Source: CAMEON01 sp963643175
GTDB taxonomy: Bacteria; Bacillota; Clostridia; Oscillospirales; CAG-272
Reading direction: 5' to 3'
Length of the DNA stretch: 64,000 nt
Assembly (NCBI GenBank): GCA_963643175.1
Contig: CAVIJF010000001.1
Coordinates: 1 to 64,000, forward strand
The notes beneath the pieces are model-generated. The model searched no databases. It had not been told where the DNA came from and saw only the letters and a program-made list of their open reading frames with translations. Shown here one piece after another: positions 42,312 to 51,243 of the stretch. The position numbers and the translations under genes were made by a program. The stretch's first letter is position 1; each line of letters opens with the position of its first letter.

Positions 42312-44138
42312 ATGATTCGTGCACACGTACTGTGCTGCGGCGGTACCGGATGTACTTCGTCCGGAAGCCAGAAGATTCAGGAAATCTTCAAGCAGGAAAT
42401 CGAGCGGCAGGGGCTTGCCGATGAGGTAAAGGTTGTCCAGACCGGATGCTTCGGTCTTTGCGCACTGGGTCCCGTTGTCATCATATACCCCGACGGAACC
42501 TTCTACAGCCACGTCACCCCCGATGATGTGGTGGAAATCGTGGACGAGCATCTGCTCAAGGGAAGAATAGTCGAGCGGCTGGTTTACAACGAGAAGTCCT
42601 CTTCCGTCGAGCACAAGGAGGATGAGCACGCCGCACTGAACGATACCGTTTTCTATAAGTCCCAGCTCCGCGTGGCGCTGCGCAACTGCGGTGTCATCAA
42701 CCCCGAAAATATCGAAGAATACATCGGTATGGACGGCTACGCCGCGCTGGGCAAGGCGCTGACCGAGATGACCCCGGACGAGGTTATCCAGACCATTCTG
42801 GATTCCGGGCTGCGCGGGCGCGGCGGCGCTGGCTTCCCGACCGGTATGAAGTGGCGCTTTGCGTCCGGCAACCGGGGAAATGTGCAGAAGTATGTCTGCT
42901 GCAACGCGGACGAGGGCGACCCCGGCGCATTCATGGATCGCTCCATTCTGGAGGGCGACCCGCACGCCGTCATTGAGGCAATGGAAATTGCCGGGTACGC
43001 CATCGGCGCCGATCAGGGCTATGTCTACGTGCGCGCCGAGTACCCGATTGCGGTCAAGCGTCTGCAGATCGCCATTGATCAGGCGAAGGAGTACGGGCTG
43101 TTGGGTGAGAACATTTTCGGAACCGGATTCAATTTCAATCTGGAAATCCGTCTCGGCGCGGGCGCATTCGTCTGCGGCGAGGAAACCGCACTGATGACCT
43201 CCATTGAGGGCAAGCGCGGCGAGCCGCGTCCCCGTCCGCCCTTCCCGGCGGTCAAGGGTCTGTTTGCCAGCCCCACCATTCTGAACAACGTCGAGACGTA
43301 TGCCAACGTTGCGCAGATTATTCTCAAGGGCGCCGACTGGTTCCGCTCCATGGGCACCGAAAAATCCAAGGGCACCAAGGTGTTTGCACTGGGCGGAAAA
43401 ATCCGCAATACGGGTCTGGTAGAGGTTCCCATGGGTACTACCTTGCGCCACATCATTGAGGAAATCGGCGGCGGCATCCCGAACGGCAAGAAGTTCAAGG
43501 CGGCACAGACCGGCGGACCTTCCGGCGGATGCATTCCCGCCCACCTGATTGATACGCCGATTGACTATGACAACCTGATGGCAATCGGTTCCATGATGGG
43601 CTCCGGCGGTCTGATTGTCATGGACGAGGACAACTGCATGGTGGATATTGCCCGGTTCTTCCTGGAGTTCACCGTGGACGAGTCCTGCGGAAAGTGCACG
43701 CCCTGCCGCGTCGGAACCAAGCGCCTCCTGGAGATTCTTGATAAGATTATTTCGGGCAACGGCGAGCTGGAGGATATCGACCGTCTGGAGGAGCTTGCCA
43801 CCTATATCAAGTCCGCGTCTTTGTGCGGACTGGGACAGACGGCACCCAACCCTGTCCTGTCCACTCTGCGCTATTTCCGGGATGAGTACATCGCCCACAT
43901 CGTCGAGAAGCGCTGTCCCGCCGGCGTCTGTAAGAAGCTGGTTCGCTTCTCTATCCAGCCCGATGCCTGTATCGGCTGCGGTAAGTGCGCCAAGAACTGT
44001 CCCGTGGACGCCATCACCCGCACGGACTACATCGCGACCGGACATAAGCTGGCATCCATGCAGATTGATACCAAGAAGTGCGTGAAGTGTGGCGCCTGTA
44101 TCAGCAACTGCAAGTTCAACGCCATTACCAAAGCCTAA
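42312..44138 (+). CDS. hndC: NuoF-like NAD(P)H/FMN subunit HndC
   Basis: A 608-residue flavoprotein. An N-terminal thioredoxin-like [2Fe-2S] domain (GGTGCTSSGSQ, TGCFGLCALGPV) is followed by the NuoF core: LRGRGGAGFPTGMKW (NADH/FMN loop), NADEGDPGAFMDR, GAGAFVCGEETAL and the SLBB domain. The [4Fe-4S] motif DESCGKCTPCRVGT comes next, and two C-terminal ferredoxin motifs (CIGCGKCAKNCP, CVKCGACISNC) end the protein. Domain order equals HndC/HydB of bifurcating hydrogenases. It would bind NAD(P)(H) and FMN and split electrons to ferredoxin. AGAGGAGGAAAG precedes ATG 42312. Confidence 0.96.
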   Translation: MIRAHVLCCGGTGCTSSGSQKIQEIFKQEIERQGLADEVKVVQTGCFGLCALGPVVIIYPDGTFYSHVTPDDVVEIVDEHLLKGRIVERLVYNEKSSSVEHKEDEHAALNDTVFYKSQLRVALRNCGVINPENIEEYIGMDGYAALGKALTEMTPDEVIQTILDSGLRGRGGAGFPTGMKWRFASGNRGNVQKYVCCNADEGDPGAFMDRSILEGDPHAVIEAMEIAGYAIGADQGYVYVRAEYPIAVKRLQIAIDQAKEYGLLGENIFGTGFNFNLEIRLGAGAFVCGEETALMTSIEGKRGEPRPRPPFPAVKGLFASPTILNNVETYANVAQIILKGADWFRSMGTEKSKGTKVFALGGKIRNTGLVEVPMGTTLRHIIEEIGGGIPNGKKFKAAQTGGPSGGCIPAHLIDTPIDYDNLMAIGSMMGSGGLIVMDEDNCMVDIARFFLEFTVDESCGKCTPCRVGTKRLLEILDKIISGNGELEDIDRLEELATYIKSASLCGLGQTAPNPVLSTLRYFRDEYIAHIVEKRCPAGVCKKLVRFSIQPDACIGCGKCAKNCPVDAITRTDYIATGHKLASMQIDTKKCVKCGACISNCKFNAITKA

Positions 44139-44158
44139 GAAAGGAGAATTGTGGTAGA

Positions 44159-45907
<1,749 letters not shown>

Positions 45908-45944
45908 TACCGTGCGGAGACTGCCGGATATCCGGAGCGCTCCC

Positions 45945-45990
45945 GCACGCCAAAGCCCCCGCCCATTGGGCGGGGGCTTTGGCGTGCTTT
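45945..45990. terminator. 20-bp hairpin terminating the hydrogenase operon
   Basis: GCACGCCAAAGCCCCCGCCC (45945-45964) pairs perfectly with 45968-45987 around an ATT loop, followed by TTT. It also faces the end of the minus-strand Xre gene, so it may serve both sides. Confidence 0.9.
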
Positions 45991-46003
45991 CAGGAAGCAT
46001 CAA

Positions 46004-46216
46004 TCAGCGGTTGACTTCCCGGCTGTCTGTCCTGCCGAGCAAATAATCGACCGATACGCCGAAATAGTCCGCAATGCGGATCAGCATGGCATAGTCCGCC
46101 TGCCGTTCACCCGTTTCATAGCGGCAGACCGTGTTCTGACTGATGTTCAGATTTATAGCGAGACGCACCTGTGAAAGTCTGCGCTGACAGCGCAATTCAC
46201 GCAACCGAAAATTCAT
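46004..46216 (-). CDS. Small Xre-family HTH repressor
   Basis: A 70-residue single-domain regulator. The helix-turn-helix is RRLSQVRLAINLNISQNTVC followed by RYETGERQADYAMLIRIADYFGVSVDYLLG, the common Xre pattern. There is no effector domain. I chose ATG 46216 (MNFRLREL opening); a frame extends to 46255, across the promoter region. The ribosome site is weak (GGGCGGTAAG). The adjacent divergent region contains a perfect 9-base inverted repeat at 46267-46287 that is the obvious operator candidate, which would make the gene autoregulated. Confidence 0.85.
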   Translation of the reverse strand: MNFRLRELRCQRRLSQVRLAINLNISQNTVCRYETGERQADYAMLIRIADYFGVSVDYLLGRTDSREVNR

Positions 46217-46258
46217 TCTTACCGCCCTGCCGTTTTGAAAATATTTACCGCACACCTA

Positions 46259-46287
46259 TTGACAATATTATACCAATATGGTATAAT
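46259..46287 (+). promoter_or_regulatory. Consensus sigma-A promoter reading toward greA
   Basis: TTGACA at 46259-46264, 17 bases, TATAAT at 46282-46287 preceded by TGG. Transcription would run through about 245 untranslated bases to greA. The gene-free interval 46217-46538 holds this promoter, the palindrome, a leader hairpin and the second greA promoter. Confidence 0.88.
46267..46287. promoter_or_regulatory. Candidate Xre operator: 9-3-9 palindrome over the -10 region
   Basis: ATTATACCA (46267-46275) and TGGTATAAT (46279-46287) are perfect inverted arms around ATA. The right arm contains the plus-strand -10 box and the left arm contains a minus-strand TATAAT. A repressor bound here would block both divergent promoters. 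Confidence 0.7.
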
Positions 46288-46373
46288 GCAAATATCCCGA
46301 AATGGCATAATTGCGAGGTTGCGTATGAGTTTGGTCAGATTGACGGCACGGAAAGACTGCCGTCGGTACATAA

Positions 46374-46414
46374 AGAGGGCACCACTTTACCGGGTTCCGG
46401 GTAAGTGGTGCTCT
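46374..46414 (+). other. Imperfect hairpin in the greA-side leader
   Basis: CACCACTT (46380-46387) pairs with AAGTGGTG (46403-46410), extended by AGAG/CTCT outside and TACC/GGTA inside, with small bulges. There is no T-run after it, so it is not a normal terminator. It lies between the two plus-strand promoters. Confidence 0.45.
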
Positions 46415-46463
46415 TGCATATTGCCGGCGGCGGATAATTCTGCCGATTTATCGCGGAACCCTC

Positions 46464-46492
46464 TTGAAAAAAACTCCGGTTCGTTGTATAAT
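46464..46492 (+). promoter_or_regulatory. Sigma-A promoter of greA
   Basis: TTGAAA at 46464-46469, 17 bases, TATAAT at 46487-46492, 46 bases above the greA start. Confidence 0.85.
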
Positions 46493-46538
46493 CAGGGAAA
46501 AGCACGAATCCGGCGCACGCCGGGAAGGGAGATATTGT

Positions 46539-47039
46539 ATGAGCAATGAAATGACACAGGTCGATATAGATCAGCTGAAGGCGGAGCTTGCCGAACGGCA
46601 GGCGCGGGTTCCCGCCCTGCGCGACGAGGTGAAGCGCACCAAGGAGTACGGCGACCTGTCCGAGAATGACGAGTACCGCTGCGCGAAGCGGGAGTATAAC
46701 CGCAACAAAAGCCGGATGCGGTATCTGGAACGGACGATTGAGAATGCCGTTGTCATCCGGACGGACTCCGCCTCGGACGAGGTGGGACTGTTCGATTGGG
46801 TGGACATCTACTACCCCGAGGACGAGGAGAACCGCACCGTCCGGCTGGTTACGTCCCTGCGCAACGATGTGCTTACCGACAATATTTCCAAGGATTCCCC
46901 CTTCGGGCGGGCTTTGCTGGGGCGCAAGGCAGGTGAAACAGTCACAATCCGCGTAAACGAAAAGGTCAGCTATCCCGTGACGATTGTCCGGATACGCAAG
47001 GGGCAGGATGACCCCGAGCTGAAAATCTCCACCTATTGA
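46539..47039 (+). CDS. greA: Transcription elongation factor GreA
   Basis: A 166-residue protein that rescues stalled RNA polymerase by stimulating transcript cleavage. The N-terminal coiled coil contains the tip signature EYGDLSENDEYRCAKREY, with the acidic residues used at the active site. The C-terminal domain has SPFGRALLGRKAGETVTI, the GreA FKBP-like signature. GGGAAGGGAG precedes ATG 46539. Length is slightly above the usual 155-160 residues. It stands alone, driven by its own promoter and perhaps also by the Xre-controlled one. Confidence 0.95.
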   Translation: MSNEMTQVDIDQLKAELAERQARVPALRDEVKRTKEYGDLSENDEYRCAKREYNRNKSRMRYLERTIENAVVIRTDSASDEVGLFDWVDIYYPEDEENRTVRLVTSLRNDVLTDNISKDSPFGRALLGRKAGETVTIRVNEKVSYPVTIVRIRKGQDDPELKISTY

Positions 47040-47128
47040 TGGCGGTGTACCGGTGAACCGGACGGCGACCGGCTTGCCCGGGCTGTGCCAGCAATCAAAA
47101 ATTTTTCGTGAATTCTGCCGGGCGGCTC

Positions 47129-47157
47129 TTGCAATCGGGTGCAAACTGTGGTATAAT
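47129..47157 (+). promoter_or_regulatory. Sigma-A promoter of the small P-loop protein
   Basis: TTGCAA at 47129-47134, 17 bases, TATAAT at 47152-47157 preceded by TGG (extended -10). Confidence 0.87.
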
Positions 47158-47232
47158 TATGGCACAATCAATCCGTCATGCATCCCCGCACGGGCGGCGG
47201 AGCAGGTACAGAGAGAAAGGAAGTACACAGCT

Positions 47233-47640
47233 ATGATTAAACTTTGTGTCGGTGTTAAGGGTACCGGGAAAACCAAGACTCTCATTGACGAAACCAATAA
47301 GGCGCTCTCCGCTTCCAAGGGGAATGTGGTCTGCCTGGAGAAGGGCGCAAAGCTCCGTTACGACATCAGCTATCAGGTGCGCCTGATCAACACCGATGAG
47401 TATCTTATCGGGGATGCCTCCGGTCTGGGTGGCTTTGTGGCAGGCATTCTGGCAAGCAACAGCGATGTGACAGATCTGTTTGTCGATTCCGCACTCAAGA
47501 TTTGCGGCGGCGACCTTGCTGCCTTTGATCGGTTCCTTGTGAATTTGGATAAACTCACGAAGGGATCCGACCTGCATATTCTCATGACCGTTTCGCTGCC
47601 CGTCGAGGAGGCAACCGAAACCATGAAAAAGTTCATGTAA
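47233..47640 (+). CDS. Small P-loop protein of unknown function
   Basis: A 135-residue protein beginning MIKLCVGVKGTGKTKTLID, a clear Walker A motif (GVKGTGKT, residues 7-14). DVTDLFVDSALKI may supply a Walker B-like strand. There is no DNA- or membrane-binding segment. The fold may be a minimal P-loop NTPase resembling the start of AAA-type or dephospho-CoA-kinase-like proteins, but I do not recognise the family. GAAAGGAAG lies before ATG 47233. It has its own promoter; a following gene encodes another P-loop protein. Confidence 0.78.
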   Translation: MIKLCVGVKGTGKTKTLIDETNKALSASKGNVVCLEKGAKLRYDISYQVRLINTDEYLIGDASGLGGFVAGILASNSDVTDLFVDSALKICGGDLAAFDRFLVNLDKLTKGSDLHILMTVSLPVEEATETMKKFM

Positions 47641-47760
47641 GGTCAGTCCGTATTCGATAGTCAGTAAAAACATACAGCCAAAGGGGAGGGAAGTCTGTGA
47701 CCGGATTCGTGCCGGCGTCCGGCTTCCCTTTCCGGTTTACTGTGCCAGGGGAGGTTTCAC

Positions 47761-48471
47761 GTGTTTACCGTCAGACTGTGCGGACTGAATATTGAGATAG
47801 ACAACCGGTACGGCTTTGTCGAAGCCCAGTGCCGGGATTATATCGCGGCCGGCGGCGCGGCGGACTTCCGCGTTCGTGTGAGCGGGGAGGATATCCGCCG
47901 TTACCGGGCGGAATGCGCCCGCCCGATGCGCGACGACGAGGCGGAAAGCGTGCTGCTGTACCGTGCCGTCTGCGGCAGGATGCCCGCCTATGACGCGTTG
48001 CTCCTGCACGCCGCCGCCGTGAAGGCGGACGGGCGTGGATACGCCTTTTCCGCCGCACGCGGCGTGGGCAAGACGACCCATCTGCGTGCATGGCAGGAAA
48101 CGCTCGGCGACCGCGTGACTGTCATTAATGGGGACAAGCCGCTGGTACGCCGCAGGCAGGACGGTCACTGGTGGGTGTACGGAACCCCGTGGTGCGGCAA
48201 GGAGGGGGAGCAGACCAACACCTGCTGTCCGCTGAATGCCATATGCCTGCTCTCGCGCGGGCAGGAAAATGCAATATCCCGCGCAACGCTGACCGATGCC
48301 GCCGCCGGCGTACTGGAGGCGACACTCCTTCCGCCCACCCCCGCCCTGCGTGACCGCATGGCGGTGCTGGTTGGGGCGCTGGTGCGGGATGTGCCGGTGT
48401 TCACGGTGTCCTGCCTCCCGGATCATACCGCCGCAGAGCTGGTGTACGGCACGTTGGCAGGAATGCCGTGA
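47761..48471 (+). CDS. HPr kinase-like P-loop protein
   Basis: A 236-residue protein starting at GTG 47761 (AGGGGAGG upstream). ALLLHAAAVKADGRGYAFSAARGVGKTTHLRAW contains a Walker A motif (about 98-106) in the context typical of HPr-kinase/PEPCK-like P-loops, and VTVINGDKPLVRR follows as the probable metal-binding strand. GTPWCGKEGEQTNTCCPL is Cys-rich. Such proteins are often called HprK-like or serine kinase of unknown substrate, and no HPr or sugar PTS gene is nearby. The C-terminal third is helical. Confidence 0.72.
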   Translation: MFTVRLCGLNIEIDNRYGFVEAQCRDYIAAGGAADFRVRVSGEDIRRYRAECARPMRDDEAESVLLYRAVCGRMPAYDALLLHAAAVKADGRGYAFSAARGVGKTTHLRAWQETLGDRVTVINGDKPLVRRRQDGHWWVYGTPWCGKEGEQTNTCCPLNAICLLSRGQENAISRATLTDAAAGVLEATLLPPTPALRDRMAVLVGALVRDVPVFTVSCLPDHTAAELVYGTLAGMP

Positions 48472-48522
48472 TACGCAGGGAGATGCTGCGGATGGCAGCG
48501 CAGAGGGCGGGGATGCAGACAT

Positions 48523-49329
48523 ATGGGGTGGCTTGAATTTTTGCTGAATCACACGCTCCGGCTCGCAACGCGTCCCAGTGTGTACGGCGGTTTTCACGTT
48601 GTCGCGCTGGCAACGGTTCTGATTCTGTTCTGCCTGATGATTGTGTTCCGCGACCGGCTCCCGCGCGGGGAGCGTGCCCTGCGCCGGATGCTTCGCGTGT
48701 TTGCGCTGGGCTTGCTGTTGCTGGAAATCGGCAAACAAATTGTGTACAGCTATGACCCGCAGTCCGGCTGGAGCTATGACTGGTCACGATTCCCGTTCCA
48801 ATTCTGCTCCACGCCCATCTATGTTGCCCTGCTGGCGGCTCCTCTGCGTGACGGGAAACTGCGCCGGACGCTGCTGTGCTTTCTGGCGACTTATTCACCC
48901 GTGGCAGGCTGTGCGGTGCTGTTCTGGCCCTCGCCGGAAGTGTTTTCGCCCATCCTGTTTCTGGATGTCCACACCATGGTCTGGCACGGTGCGATGCTGC
49001 TGTTCGGACTGTACCTGTGGCTCGGCGGGTATGTACAGCCTGCCCTGCGCACGGCGTGGCGCGCGTTCTGCGTGTATCTGCCGCTGAACTTTGTCGCATT
49101 GGCGCTCAACGAAGCGGAGCACGCCTGCGGCTTTGCCGGCGGATACGCCTTCAATATGTTCTACATCAGCCGTTACTACACGTGCAATATCCCGCTTCTG
49201 AGCCGGGTACAGCAGAATGCGCCCTATCCTGTGTTCTTTGCATCGTTTGTGCTTCTGCTGGGGTTTGGCGGCTTTGCCGTGACGCTGGGGTTCATGCTGA
49301 TAAACCGGTTCAGGCGGCGCGCCCGGTAG
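48523..49329 (+). CDS. YwaF/TIGR02206-like membrane protein
   Basis: A 268-residue integral membrane protein with about seven hydrophobic helices. MGWLEFLLNHTLRL, the QFCSTPIYVALLAAPL region and YAFNMFYISRYYTCN match the YwaF family of conserved membrane proteins of unknown function. AGGCGGGGATG-like purines precede ATG 48523. It follows the HprK-like gene by 51 bases and ends 67 bases before a bidirectional terminator. No role is proposed. Confidence 0.75.
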   Translation: MGWLEFLLNHTLRLATRPSVYGGFHVVALATVLILFCLMIVFRDRLPRGERALRRMLRVFALGLLLLEIGKQIVYSYDPQSGWSYDWSRFPFQFCSTPIYVALLAAPLRDGKLRRTLLCFLATYSPVAGCAVLFWPSPEVFSPILFLDVHTMVWHGAMLLFGLYLWLGGYVQPALRTAWRAFCVYLPLNFVALALNEAEHACGFAGGYAFNMFYISRYYTCNIPLLSRVQQNAPYPVFFASFVLLLGFGGFAVTLGFMLINRFRRRAR

Positions 49330-49395
49330 CAGAGCAGGACAAACCGGTGTCGCCGGAAGGCGCCCGGCGGCGAAATTTGCCGCGAAACAAAAAAG

Positions 49396-49433
49396 AGGGG
49401 CGGCACCGCGTGTTGGCGGTGCCGTCCCCTTTT
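49396..49433. terminator. Bidirectional hairpin terminator
   Basis: AGGGGCGGCACCGC (from 49396) pairs with GCGGTGCCGTCCCCT, with one unpaired base, followed by TTTT on the plus strand and by a T-run on the minus strand. It separates the YwaF-like gene from the convergent iron-sulfur protein gene. Confidence 0.85.
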
Positions 49434-49470
49434 GATGCAGAAGGACTTCCGGAATCGGTTCCGGCGCCCC

Positions 49471-50196
49471 TCAGTCCAGTATCCTGCCGTCCGTGGAGAT
49501 TGTCACGACCTGCCACGGAATGAACTTGCCGCTGTTCTGCAGGGCGCATTTCGCGGCGTGCTCCAGACCGCCGCAGCAGGGAACCTCCATGCGCACAACG
49601 GTCACGCTCCGGATATTGTTACGGCGGATTATTTCGGTCAGCTTTTCGGAGTAGTCCACGGAATCCAGCTTGGGACAGCCGACCAGCGTGATGTGCCCGC
49701 GGATGAACCGATCATGGAATGCGGCATAGGCGTATGCGGTGCAGTCTGCGGCGATCAGCAGTTTGGCGCCGTCAAAATAGGGCGCATTCACCGGGACGAG
49801 CTTTATCTGCACCGGCCACTGGGCAAGGCGGCTGACCGGCTCCGCGGCGCAGGTTACCGCCGCTTCGGCACATTCCGCGTGCTCGATTTTCTTCGACTGA
49901 CTGCCCGGACAGCCGCAGGGCAGGGTCATTCCCTCTTTCTGCATCTTTTCCTGCATTTTCATTTTCCTGTTTTCCAGAACTGCCTTCTCATCGTAGGCGT
50001 CGGCTTCGCGCTCTACAAAGGAGATGGCACCGGTCGGACAGGCGGGCAGGCAGTCGCCCAAACCGTCGCAGTAGTCATCCCGCATCAGGCGGGCTTTCCC
50101 GTCAACCATGGCGATGGCGCCCTCGTGGCAGGCGGCAGCGCAGGCTCCGCAGCCGTTGCACTTTTCCTGATCGATTTCAATAATTCTTCTTTTCAT
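49471..50196 (-). CDS. Iron-sulfur (two ferredoxin-type motif) protein
   Basis: A 241-residue protein. CNGCGACAAACHEGAI (Cys13, 16, 19, 23) is one [4Fe-4S] site, and CDGLGDCLPACPTGAI gives a second, with a longer gap between its first two cysteines (Cys43, 49, 53). More cysteines occur at PCGCPG and VPCCGG. LLIAADCTAYAYAAFHDRF and GHITLVGCPKLD form an unassigned domain often annotated only as 4Fe-4S binding protein. GGGGGTATACC precedes ATG 50196. It is divergent from the Crp gene, which probably controls it. Confidence 0.82.
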   Translation of the reverse strand: MKRRIIEIDQEKCNGCGACAAACHEGAIAMVDGKARLMRDDYCDGLGDCLPACPTGAISFVEREADAYDEKAVLENRKMKMQEKMQKEGMTLPCGCPGSQSKKIEHAECAEAAVTCAAEPVSRLAQWPVQIKLVPVNAPYFDGAKLLIAADCTAYAYAAFHDRFIRGHITLVGCPKLDSVDYSEKLTEIIRRNNIRSVTVVRMEVPCCGGLEHAAKCALQNSGKFIPWQVVTISTDGRILD

Positions 50197-50209
50197 GCGG
50201 TATACCCCC

Positions 50210-50238
50210 TTGCTTTTCTGCCCCTATTATAGTATAAT
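50210..50238 (+). promoter_or_regulatory. Sigma-A promoter of the Crp-family gene
   Basis: TTGCTT at 50210-50215, 17 bases, TATAAT at 50233-50238. A minus-strand TATAAT (50231-50226) overlaps it, but no good -35 was found for the divergent gene, consistent with an activated promoter. Confidence 0.7.
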
Positions 50239-50253
50239 CAGGACGGGAAGTCC

Positions 50254-50267
50254 GTTGAATTTTCAAC
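50254..50267. promoter_or_regulatory. Candidate Crp-family operator GTTGAA-TT-TTCAAC
   Basis: A perfect 6-base inverted repeat with a 2-base centre. It lies below the plus-strand -10 box and overlaps the -35 region of the divergent iron-sulfur gene. The TTGA/TCAA half-sites recall FNR-type sites, but the spacing is shorter than the usual FNR box. Confidence 0.5.
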
Positions 50268-50281
50268 AAAGGGGATTTTTT

Positions 50282-50977
50282 ATGAAAGATTTTTATTTTG
50301 ACGCCGCTGTAACGGTTATCCGCTCCTCCCCGCTGTTCGACGGGGTGACGGAGGACGAGCTGAAGGCGATGCTGTCCTGTCTGGAGGCGCGGACGGCACA
50401 GTTTCCCAAGGATGCCTTCCTGCTCCGGGCGGGGGACACGACGGATTCCGTCGGTCTGCTGCTGTCGGGAACCGTACTGGTCATACAGGAGGATATCTGG
50501 GGAAACCGCAATATCCTTTCCAAGACGCATCCCGGGCAGATATTTGCTGCCTCTTTTGCCTGCGTTCCGGGGGCGGTGCTGAATGTCAGCATCATGGCGG
50601 AAACGCCGGTTATGGTTCTGTTTCTGAATATAAAGCGTATTCTGACCGTCTGTTCCTCCGCCTGCGCCCACCACAACCGGATTATCCGGAACCTGTTGGC
50701 GGAGCTTGCGGGAAAGAATCTGCTCCTGAACGAAAAACTTACGCACATGGGACGGCGCACTACAAGGGACAAGCTGATGTCCTACCTTTCGGCGGTGGCT
50801 CAGCAGACCGGTCAGTGCGAATTTGAAATTCCCTTTTCCAGGCAGCAGTTGGCGGATTACCTTGCGGTGGAGCGCAGCGGGCTGTCGCTGGAGCTTGGAA
50901 AAATGCAGCGGGAAGGTCTGCTGGAGGTCAATCGGAATCATTTCGTCCTGCGGGGCGTATCCGAAGCCTTCCTGTGA
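50282..50977 (+). CDS. Crp/Fnr-family transcriptional regulator
   Basis: A 231-residue regulator. An N-terminal cyclic-nucleotide-binding-like beta-roll (FDGVTEDELKAML, FLLRAGDTTDSVGLLLSGTV) is followed by a dimerisation helix and a C-terminal winged helix (FSRQQLADYLAVERSGLSLELGKMQREG). The cNMP signature is poor and no N-terminal iron-sulfur Cys motif is present, so it is neither a clear cAMP-CRP nor FNR. Such proteins next to iron-sulfur genes in Clostridia often respond to nitrosative or redox signals. AAAGGGG precedes ATG 50282. The 266-base gap to the M16 gene (50978-51243) contains one weak GC hairpin and a promoter. Confidence 0.88.
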   Translation: MKDFYFDAAVTVIRSSPLFDGVTEDELKAMLSCLEARTAQFPKDAFLLRAGDTTDSVGLLLSGTVLVIQEDIWGNRNILSKTHPGQIFAASFACVPGAVLNVSIMAETPVMVLFLNIKRILTVCSSACAHHNRIIRNLLAELAGKNLLLNEKLTHMGRRTTRDKLMSYLSAVAQQTGQCEFEIPFSRQQLADYLAVERSGLSLELGKMQREGLLEVNRNHFVLRGVSEAFL

Positions 50978-51169
50978 CGCCCCGGTGTGCCGGGGGCGGG
51001 GGACAGGCGGCGCCGAAAACAACAGGCGGGACAGCCCCTGCCGTGCACAGGACAATCCCCTGCCGCATATACTGACAGCGTACCCCTCCGTATAAATCAA
51101 CGGTTCCGCAATCAGGGAGGCTTGTCGCTATGCAGTGCCCCGACCCAATATATTTTTCCTGCTTTTCTC

Positions 51170-51198
51170 TTGCAATATACAGAAAAGTATGGTATAAT
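51170..51198 (+). promoter_or_regulatory. Sigma-A promoter of the M16C peptidase operon
   Basis: TTGCAA at 51170-51175, 17 bases, TATAAT at 51193-51198 preceded by TGG (extended -10). Confidence 0.87.
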
Positions 51199-51243
51199 CA
51201 AACAGTATAAAGATAAGCATACGGCAAGGAGGATTTTTGAACA

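Noticed and set aside
46325..46549. Possible 74-residue peptide in the leader toward greA
   Set aside because: No conserved features, it overlaps the greA start and promoter, and the only ribosome-site-like bases are weak.
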